Below are positions 1 through 5,034 of a stretch of DNA of 7,049 nt, in pieces. Numbering within the stretch: position 1 is the first letter of the stretch; every line of letters starts with the position of its first letter. Source of the DNA: Clostridia bacterium (GTDB lineage Bacteria; Bacillota_A; Clostridia; Oscillospirales; CAG-272); the NCBI GenBank assembly GCA_017533545.1, contig JAFXHW010000124.1, forward strand, positions 1-7,049, read 5' to 3'. The position numbers and the translations under genes are program-made. The notes below the pieces were generated by a model, which saw only the letters and a program-made list of their open reading frames with translations, was not told the DNA's origin and made no database searches.

Positions 1-122
1 AAATAAAAGGGGAGGATCATGAGCACGCCCATGATGATGAGCAAGCCGGTAATCCACGTATCACCTGCGGCAGAACGGTTAAGTACGACGCGGTGGTTTT
101 TTGTACGTAATTTCTTTGCCAT
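1..122 (-). CDS. Carbohydrate ABC transporter permease, LplC/UgpE-like (5'-end only, cut by window edge)
   Basis: Only the first 40 codons are present; the gene continues beyond position 1. The start is ATG at 122-120, one base after the TAA of the upstream permease, with an AGGA Shine-Dalgarno (133-130) seven bases before it inside the preceding gene. The visible protein begins MAKKLRTKNHRVV, a basic cytoplasmic tail. It then shows SAAGDTWITGLLIIMGVLMI and LPFY, the start of the first membrane helix. A basic tail followed by a D-x-W/I-rich helix ending in LPF/Y is typical of the second (MalG/LplC-side) permease of CUT1 sugar importers. Position directly after a LplB-like permease supports this. 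It would pair with that permease to form the membrane channel. The EAA loop that contacts the ATPase lies outside the window, so assignment rests on the N-terminus and context. Confidence 0.85.
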   Translation of the reverse strand, partial: MAKKLRTKNHRVVLNRSAAGDTWITGLLIIMGVLMILPFY

Positions 123-123
123 C

Positions 124-1086
124 TTACTGTCCTACCTTTGCCAAGAATTTCTGCACGAGAGTGTTTGAACCTACCATAAGCAAGAACAGTATAACAGAAA
201 GTGCGGAAGAATATCCGTATTCCATACGAGTTCCCATGTACTCTGCGATGTGGTGAGTCAAGGTCCATGCGACGTAGTCGGTTGACGGAGTTCCGCACAG
301 CGCGGTGATAAGTCCGCCGAATCCGAAGCCCGATGTGATGGAAAGAAGCGCACCGAACATGAGCATAGGCTTCATCGAAGGCAGAGTGATATACCATGCC
401 TCCTGCCAACGGTTCTTGATACCGTCAACAGCCGCCGCCTCGTAAAGATGTCGGTCAACGCCCTGCAAACCTGCGATGAACGCAAGGAAGGATGTTCCGA
501 GCGATCCCCAGAGGGCGCATATTACAACGAGCGGGAAAATGTAGTTTACATCCTGGAAAAAGAGTATCGGCTCGCGAATAAGACCAAGGCTCATGAGCCA
601 GCCGTTTGCATATCCGTAGATATCACTGGCGAAGATCATCGACCAGATACCGGTAACACCGCCCGCCATAGAGGGGGAGTAGAATATAAAGGTAACAAAC
701 GATCTTGTCTTCGGAGGGATCTCGTTTATAAACCAAGCGATTACAAACGAAAGGATATACGAGGTAGGACCTGTTGCGATAGCGAACATGATGGTGTTTT
801 TGAAGGCCGTCATGAACAGATCGTCTGCGGTAAACATACGCACGAAATTATCCATAAAGATGAATTTCGGCCACTGAAGCATATTAAAGCTCGTAAAGCA
901 CAAAAGAATCGAGAGAACAACCGGTAATACCGTAAACAGTACGAACCTTACGAAGAAGGGAGCTACCATGACATATCCGACCCATGTGCGCTTCATTTCG
1001 TGAAGCGTCCACTGGAACTTTGTCATTTCCTTGCGGCTCTTTTCAACTTTAGGCTGATTCTCTTTAACTGCCGTAATGTCTGGCAT
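124..1086 (-). CDS. Carbohydrate ABC transporter permease, LplB/UgpA-like
   Basis: This 320-residue inner-membrane subunit belongs to a CUT1-type sugar importer (binding-protein-dependent transport inner membrane component family). A basic and acidic cytoplasmic tail of about 35 residues is followed by six hydrophobic segments at roughly 36-63, 98-120, 129-152, 183-207, 239-261 and 292-314. Between the fourth and fifth lies the EAA loop (about 216-236), with EAAAVDG then ITLP, which docks to the ATPase. The length is normal for the family. The ATG at 1086-1084 is preceded by GGAGAGG about eight bases upstream, which fixes the start. It lies 105 bases downstream of the binding-protein gene and one base before the next permease, so all three should be cotranscribed. 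No ATPase gene is visible; CUT1 importers in Bacillota often share an MsmX/MsmK-type ATPase encoded elsewhere. The substrate cannot be read from the sequence. Confidence 0.93.
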   Translation of the reverse strand: MPDITAVKENQPKVEKSRKEMTKFQWTLHEMKRTWVGYVMVAPFFVRFVLFTVLPVVLSILLCFTSFNMLQWPKFIFMDNFVRMFTADDLFMTAFKNTIMFAIATGPTSYILSFVIAWFINEIPPKTRSFVTFIFYSPSMAGGVTGIWSMIFASDIYGYANGWLMSLGLIREPILFFQDVNYIFPLVVICALWGSLGTSFLAFIAGLQGVDRHLYEAAAVDGIKNRWQEAWYITLPSMKPMLMFGALLSITSGFGFGGLITALCGTPSTDYVAWTLTHHIAEYMGTRMEYGYSSALSVILFLLMVGSNTLVQKFLAKVGQ

Positions 1087-1124
1087 AAGAATTACCTCTC
1101 CATTTTTATTTTTTGCCCCGGCCT

Positions 1125-1151
1125 CTCCCGCCCGATCTTTTCGGGCAGGAG
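1125..1151 (-). other. Intercistronic stem-loop between binding-protein and permease genes
   Basis: An 11-bp stem with one internal mismatch (arms 1125-1135 and 1141-1151, core CGCCCGA/TCGGGC) closes a 5-nt loop. It lies 41 bases after the stop of the binding-protein gene and 39 bases before the permease start. No T-run follows it on the minus strand (the next bases are AGGCCGGGGC), so it is not a classic intrinsic terminator. A hairpin at this place in sugar-transport operons commonly protects the 3' end of the binding-protein message and lowers expression of the permeases; that role is inferred here. Confidence 0.55.
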
Positions 1152-1191
1152 GACCGTGCCAATTTAGATTGTCGTTTTTGTATGCAACCGT

Positions 1192-4100
1192 TTATTCAAC
1201 GATTTCGGAACCGCTTTCTTTAAGCTCTCTGATGTATTCTTCATACGTCTGATAGCCGTATTCCTCACGCTTACGCGAAAGCTCTTCGTTCATCTCATCG
1301 ATACGTGTGAGCATCGCCTTTGCGGGGTCCATTCCGTTGTTGTATGCATCCATGAACGCGTTGTTGCCGTATACGCCAACGAGATATCCGCCGGGATATT
1401 CGTGAGTTGCGGTGAGATACTGAAGCTGTGTTTCAATAGCGCTGCGTTCAAAATATGTCCAGGGCTGATCCAGGATCATTTCGAGGTTTGCCGGGTTAAA
1501 CTTAACAGTTGTGCCCGAAACAGCTCTCTGCTCTTCCATATATAATTGCTGCGTTTCTGTCTGTGCATACCAGTAGAGGTATTTCCACGTTGCCTCGGGA
1601 TTGTCCGCGCCTCTGGGGATTACGTTGCAGGCAACCGATACACCGGTGGTGCAGTCGATGGTGCCGTCCTCCTGCTCTGTACCGAGCATGGGAGCCATTT
1701 CCCAAAGACCACGAAGCTCAACGATACTCATAAGGCCGTTGTAGGTTGCGATCGCATCGCCTACGAATATCGGAACCTCACCGGTACGGAAACGGGTCAT
1801 ATCCCAGATTACGGGAACGTCGTATTTGGTAAAGTAGTCGCAGTATTCAACGAATGCGTCGATTGCAACGTCGCTGTCGAGGTTGACTCTCATACCGTTG
1901 TCTTTGTAAAGGTCCTGACCGTTCTGGTACAGGCAATGGATTACCATGCCAAGACCGCCGGGAAGACCGATCGTGATGTTCTTGTTCTGCATTACGTTGA
2001 GAACGTCCTTAAGATCGCTCCAGGTCTTGGGGATCTCAATACCGAGCTCGGCAAGTACGTCGAGACGGTAGAAGAGCATCGAAAATGACATACCGTTAGG
2101 CATACCGAAGGTTTCGTCTTCAAGCGTCAGCGGGATCATAGCTGCCTCGGCGAAAAGCTTCGACACCTCGTCAAAGCCTTCAAAGTCGTTGAGAGGCTGT
2201 ACGCCGTCACGGATACCCCATGTAACTGCGTCGGTCGAACTGAAGGATGCGATGTCGGGACCCATGCCTGCGATGATCGCTTCCATAAGACCGACCTGAA
2301 TAACTTTATATGTAACACCTATATTGTATTGGGGAGAGAAATTTTCATCTGCAATACGGCGGGCGATAAGCGCATCATCGCGGTTGCCGTTGACCCACAT
2401 TTCAATCTGTTCTTCATAGTCCATACCGTTTGCATGACCGCGGAATGCGATGGTGGTATAGTCATGGAAGAAAGAACCGAAGAAAGCGCGGATCTCATAC
2501 CATGTGTATTCGAAGAAGTTTGCTACTGCTCTCGGGCGCTCAACGTTGGGCGACTGGATAGTGAAATAGTCCATGGTTACGGGCTGACCGAGTGCGGAGT
2601 ACATCCAGTTCTGAAGACCTGTTGTATAGCTCTTGAAGTTAAGCATGTTGGCTGCGATCTCATACTCGTCGGCTGCCATCTGCTTGAAGAGAAGAGCGTA
2701 GGTTTCAAGTGCGTTGACCTGGTCGCCCATTTCGCCGGTGATCGCCTCAAGTTCATCTGCGATCTCGTAAAGACGCTTTGCGGTCTTCGCAAAGGTTACC
2801 AGAACGTCGGGAGCTGTGCGGGAGAAACCGTAGTCACGGTATGCATCGGGCACGGGACCGGTTATCGTGAGAACCTTTTCGTATGCGGCGTAAAGCTCGT
2901 CAACCATGTCGCGGATCTCGAGGATGTAGCTCTGCATATCGCCTGCAACCGCTTCAAACTCAACGATGTTCTTGCCTTCCTTGAAATAGAACAGGAAGCT
3001 GGTCTTACCGTTGTTGAGAGGCTCGACCTGGAAGGGTGTGTCGTATACGAAACGGCAGTTGGACGCTTCGCGGAACTGGATCTCGCCGTTGATCTTTACA
3101 CGGCGGGATGTGAACATACCGATAAGGGTGTTCTGACGGAAGCGTACGTCGATCTCGTAAAGACCTTCCTTAGGAACGTCAACTTCATATCTTACCCACT
3201 GGTTGCATCCGCTGGCACCGCCGGTGTTGAATCTCAGGTTAACGGGGGATGCAGGCTCGGTAAGAGCAGAGGTGCGCTCGGTGCCGGGCAGAATGATACG
3301 CTCGGAAACGGTGGTAGGTCTCTCTGCCTGAACCTTTATGGGCTCAACGTCATCCTGAACGGTAAGTCCCTGTGCAAGCCATCCTGCAAGTACCTCTTCG
3401 TAAGGAGCTTCCTCGACGTAGGGGTAAAGGGTGATCTGCGAAATGCACATAGGCTCGCGGGCAGCCTCAAGGGTGATGGTGTGCTCGCCTTCGGAGAAAT
3501 AGAACTCGAAGGGATCCATCTCAAAGCCTACCCAGTCACGAAGGAAGTAATCTTCCCAGGACGACTGTGCCACACGGACGGGACGAAGCTCGTCGCCTCG
3601 AACGTCGGTGAAGAATTCGTATGTAACGGTACCGTCCTCGTGAACCACTTCTTCAAGCTCATAGGCCCACTGGCGAGGGAAGTAAAGGTATCTCGCCTCG
3701 GAGAAGGGTACGTGGCCGTCGATGTAGAGCATTCTCTCCATCGTTGTGCCGTATCCCTCGATCGGGTAGTACATTATGCGCATTGCGTACATACCCTCTT
3801 TGGGAATGTAGACTCTGAAAGTTGTTTTGCCCGTGTCGTCCATCTTGAGCGCGCTCTTGCCTTCGAAGTTCTCGAGCACCTCGTAATTGGACGTTGTCTG
3901 TTCAGCGACATAGTCGGTAGCGCAGTTGATGATAACATCACCGCTGCCGTCGGGCACATCTGCATACTTATCACGGTATACCGTGTAAACAGGCAGATTC
4001 ATCAGCTCTTTTACCTCCCCTACGGTTCGGTAGTAGCCGATGATGTCGCTGTCTTTGTAGCCGCTGTTTTCTTCTTCCTCAACGGGTACGGCGCCTAAAG

Positions 4101-4206
4101 TAAGGCCACTCGATGCACTTAATACAAGCGCAGCCGACAGTGTGCCGAACAGCATCGCCGCAACCATCAAAAGAGACAGCAGCTTTGTAAGCGTTGTTTT
4201 CTTCAT
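1192..4206 (-). CDS. Extracellular solute-binding protein (family 1), enlarged, with two N-terminal carbohydrate-binding-like modules
   Basis: This protein has 1004 residues, about twice the 430-550 usual for ABC sugar-binding proteins. The start at ATG 4206-4204 was chosen because GGGAGGAG lies just upstream and the protein then opens with a secretion signal (MKKTTLTK, then a hydrophobic stretch 9-29). No lipobox cysteine follows. Residues about 91-263 and 287-431 are two related beta-rich modules: IPKEGMY/VPKEGLY (134-140/344-350), IDG/ING (162-164/372-374), F-S/R-E-A, then FYF-x-EG. Residues about 432-585 look helical. From about 600 comes the binding domain: IEMWVNGNRDD, AGMGPDIA (646-653), TFGMPNG (699-705), IPKTWSDL, FVGDAIATYNG, and a C-terminal ELSRKREEYGY. 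It should capture a glycan or oligosaccharide outside the membrane and hand it to the downstream permeases. Similar large binding proteins occur in Clostridia and Paenibacillus, as far as I recall; the ligand is unknown. Confidence 0.9.
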   Translation of the reverse strand: MKKTTLTKLLSLLMVAAMLFGTLSAALVLSASSGLTLGAVPVEEEENSGYKDSDIIGYYRTVGEVKELMNLPVYTVYRDKYADVPDGSGDVIINCATDYVAEQTTSNYEVLENFEGKSALKMDDTGKTTFRVYIPKEGMYAMRIMYYPIEGYGTTMERMLYIDGHVPFSEARYLYFPRQWAYELEEVVHEDGTVTYEFFTDVRGDELRPVRVAQSSWEDYFLRDWVGFEMDPFEFYFSEGEHTITLEAAREPMCISQITLYPYVEEAPYEEVLAGWLAQGLTVQDDVEPIKVQAERPTTVSERIILPGTERTSALTEPASPVNLRFNTGGASGCNQWVRYEVDVPKEGLYEIDVRFRQNTLIGMFTSRRVKINGEIQFREASNCRFVYDTPFQVEPLNNGKTSFLFYFKEGKNIVEFEAVAGDMQSYILEIRDMVDELYAAYEKVLTITGPVPDAYRDYGFSRTAPDVLVTFAKTAKRLYEIADELEAITGEMGDQVNALETYALLFKQMAADEYEIAANMLNFKSYTTGLQNWMYSALGQPVTMDYFTIQSPNVERPRAVANFFEYTWYEIRAFFGSFFHDYTTIAFRGHANGMDYEEQIEMWVNGNRDDALIARRIADENFSPQYNIGVTYKVIQVGLMEAIIAGMGPDIASFSSTDAVTWGIRDGVQPLNDFEGFDEVSKLFAEAAMIPLTLEDETFGMPNGMSFSMLFYRLDVLAELGIEIPKTWSDLKDVLNVMQNKNITIGLPGGLGMVIHCLYQNGQDLYKDNGMRVNLDSDVAIDAFVEYCDYFTKYDVPVIWDMTRFRTGEVPIFVGDAIATYNGLMSIVELRGLWEMAPMLGTEQEDGTIDCTTGVSVACNVIPRGADNPEATWKYLYWYAQTETQQLYMEEQRAVSGTTVKFNPANLEMILDQPWTYFERSAIETQLQYLTATHEYPGGYLVGVYGNNAFMDAYNNGMDPAKAMLTRIDEMNEELSRKREEYGYQTYEEYIRELKESGSEIVE

Positions 4207-4243
4207 GGGTATTTCTCTCCTCCCGGAAAATTTAAACTGATTT

Positions 4244-4262
4244 CCGACCTTGGGCAGATCGG
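4244..4262 (-). other. Leader hairpin close to the binding-protein start
   Basis: In the minus-strand transcript CCGATCT, a 5-nt GCCCA loop, and AGGTCGG form a 7-bp stem with one G-U pair. It ends about 37 bases before the ATG, upstream of the GGGAGGAG ribosome binding site, so it leaves that site exposed in this fold. It is part of the structured leader; no known riboswitch class was recognised. Confidence 0.4.
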
Positions 4263-4281
4263 TTTGAGGACGCATTTCAGC

Positions 4282-4294
4282 CCCGCCCGGCGGG
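4282..4294 (-). other. GC-rich leader dyad
   Basis: A 6-bp inverted repeat around a single central base (CCCGCC-C-GGCGGG on the plus strand) lies in the binding-protein leader. As RNA it can form a four-pair CCCG/CGGG hairpin. It begins 8 bases after the stop of the possible leader reading frame (4303-4392). No U-run follows, so it is not a terminator by itself. Confidence 0.4.
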
Positions 4295-4302
4295 TGTTAT
4301 CG

Positions 4303-4392
4303 TCAGGCGGCAAAGACAAGCTTTTGCAGCGGCAAAAATTTGCCCAAACGAAAAATGTGACCGCGTGTCCCTTTCCTTTCGTCAAATTTCAC
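4303..4392 (-). CDS. Possible 29-residue leader peptide upstream of the binding-protein gene (tentative)
   Basis: Inside the leader a GTG (4392-4390) opens 29 codons ending at TGA (4305-4303). An AGAGGA sequence lies six bases before the GTG, a plausible ribosome binding site. The peptide would start MKFDERKGTRGHIFRLGKF and end LQKLVFAA, rich in Lys/Arg/Phe. It shows no run of one amino acid of the kind that drives classical attenuation. The reading frame is followed at once by a GC-rich dyad. It may be chance; the spacing and position in a long leader are the only support, and a non-ATG start lowers confidence. Confidence 0.2.
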   Translation of the reverse strand: MKFDERKGTRGHIFRLGKFLPLQKLVFAA

Positions 4393-4396
4393 GCGG
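4361..4396 (-). other. Leader inverted repeat CCGCGTG/CACGCGG
   Basis: A perfect 7-bp inverted repeat (4361-4367 and 4390-4396) is separated by 22 bases in the transcribed leader. In the minus-strand RNA the left arm includes the GTG of the possible leader reading frame, so pairing would hide that start. It lies immediately downstream of the 4407-4428 hairpin and adds to the case that this leader is structured. Confidence 0.4.
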
Positions 4397-4406
4397 CGTC
4401 CTCTCA

Positions 4407-4428
4407 AATCACGCCGAAGGGCGCGATT
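4407..4428 (-). other. Promoter-proximal leader hairpin
   Basis: In the minus-strand RNA the arms AATCGCGCC and GGCGTGATT form a 9-bp stem (one G-U pair) around a CUUC loop. It would begin about 24 bases after the predicted transcription start of the binding-protein operon. The G-U pair makes it fully paired only as minus-strand RNA, which fits a role in this transcript. No U-tract follows. Confidence 0.5.
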
Positions 4429-4458
4429 CGTTTGTTTTTTTGTGTTTTGCACTCGTTA

Positions 4459-4487
4459 ATGATATCATATTTATATATAAAAGTCAA
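4459..4487 (-). promoter_or_regulatory. Sigma-A promoter of the transporter operon
   Basis: On the minus strand TTGACT (4487-4482) and TATCAT (4464-4459) are separated by exactly 17 bases; each hexamer matches consensus at five of six positions. The spacer is almost pure A/T. Transcription should start near 4452, giving a leader of about 245 nt before the binding-protein ATG. The -10 lies within a 10-bp palindrome, ATGATATCAT (4459-4468), which might also be bound by a regulator. Confidence 0.75.
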
Positions 4488-4941
4488 GCCGAAAGGCTAT
4501 TTGACGACTATTGTCGCCCTCACTCAAAGTGCCTGTCCGGCGATGTGATTTTGGCATATTTTTCACACACTTTTGCCATATTGCCACCACAATTACGTCA
4601 ATATGCACATATTATTCCATATCCGATTGTCAAATAGCGCAATTTGCTGTTTTATAAGCGTTTTATACTGATTTTTCGTTATTATTTGCCTCAAATTCCA
4701 GTTTGGCAGTAAATCATGTTTACCACATCCGGCAATAAAAAATTTCTGTCGAAATGTGTCTTGGCGGCACCCGGATTGTGCATCATGCACAAAAAAATGG
4801 TTAAATTTTCTACACCAAAAATGTGTGCAAATTATCGTGTATAATTTAAATTTTGTGTGAACAAACTGTGTGCGCGCTGTTTTTGTGATAATTTGCGTTA
4901 AAGTTCTCATTTTTTAGCCTTTTGCCCGTCGTTTGCCTCTC
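4488..4941. other. AT-rich divergent control region without a credible gene
   Basis: About 450 bases lie between the two divergent promoters and are visibly more AT-rich than either flanking gene. I see no gene, tRNA or recognisable structured RNA. The region holds a 17-bp palindrome (4776-4792), a 12-bp palindrome ATATGCACATAT (4601-4612), two widely spaced perfect 10-bp inverted repeats (4496-4505 with 4629-4638; 4827-4836 with 4887-4896) and three TGTGTG copies (4822-4827, 4854-4859, 4867-4872). Its size is well beyond what two simple promoters need, so regulator sites or a small untranslated RNA are possible. Confidence 0.6.
4776..4792. promoter_or_regulatory. 17-bp palindrome, possible operator
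   Basis: TTGTGCATCATGCACAA is a perfect 7-bp inverted repeat around a 3-base centre. It lies about 290 bp upstream of the transporter promoter and 150 bp upstream of the peptidase promoter. No T-run follows on either strand, so it is not a terminator. Its form fits binding by a dimeric repressor or activator, but I cannot name the regulator. Confidence 0.4.
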
Positions 4942-4970
4942 TTGACATATCGGCACCGAAAATGTATAAT
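4942..4970 (+). promoter_or_regulatory. Consensus sigma-A promoter of the oligoendopeptidase gene
   Basis: TTGACA (4942-4947) and TATAAT (4965-4970) match consensus at all twelve positions with a 17-base spacer. The start point should be near 4977, about 58 bases before the ATG. The spacer contains a short dyad TCGGCACCGA (4950-4959). A promoter this strong suggests high basal expression unless repressed. Confidence 0.85.
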
Positions 4971-4976
4971 CAAAGC

Positions 4977-4992
4977 ATGGGACGTCTCCCAT
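4977..4992 (+). promoter_or_regulatory. Dyad at the transcription start of the peptidase gene
   Basis: ATGGGACGTCTCCCAT is a perfect 6-bp inverted repeat around CGTC, placed where transcription should begin. It can be an operator just downstream of -10, or a hairpin at the very 5' end of the mRNA, a placement known to slow decay of some bacterial messages. The following TTTT is too short and too early for a convincing terminator. Which role applies is not decidable from sequence. Confidence 0.5.
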
Positions 4993-5034
4993 TTTAACAC
5001 GCCTATTCTATTTATATGGAGGAAAAATACAACG

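Noticed and set aside
448..927. A 159-codon plus-strand open frame opposite the LplB-like permease
   Set aside because: It is antisense to a permease with six membrane segments and an EAA loop, and its own translation has no family resemblance.
2329..4098. A 589-codon plus-strand open frame antisense to the binding-protein gene
   Set aside because: It lies wholly opposite a gene with clear domains, signal peptide and ribosome binding site, and its translation shows no recognisable domain. It is a codon-bias shadow.
4207..4275. A 23-codon in-frame upstream extension of the binding-protein gene
   Set aside because: The internal ATG at 4206 has a far better ribosome binding site and places a secretion signal at the N-terminus. 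The extension would bury that signal.
4653..4666. A cre-like sequence TATAAGCGTTTTAT, possible CcpA site
   Set aside because: The core AAGCGTTTT fits, but the outer G and CA positions of the cre consensus are missing. It lies about 165 bp upstream of the transporter promoter, so support is too weak.
4593..4910. A 105-codon minus-strand open frame in the AT-rich divergent region
   Set aside because: It has only a weak AAGG-like site upstream, a low-complexity composition with many Thr/Asn/Lys/Phe codons from AT-rich DNA, no recognisable domain, and it overlaps several dyads.
4976..4998. The dyad plus TTTT after the peptidase promoter as an intrinsic terminator
   Set aside because: The stem starts at about +1, the T-run is only four bases, and RNA polymerase would hardly have left the promoter. 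An operator or 5' stabiliser reading is more likely.
4933..5034. A TTG-initiated extension of the oligoendopeptidase
   Set aside because: It would contain the promoter and the start-point dyad, and has no ribosome binding site. ATG 5035 follows GGAGG at proper distance.
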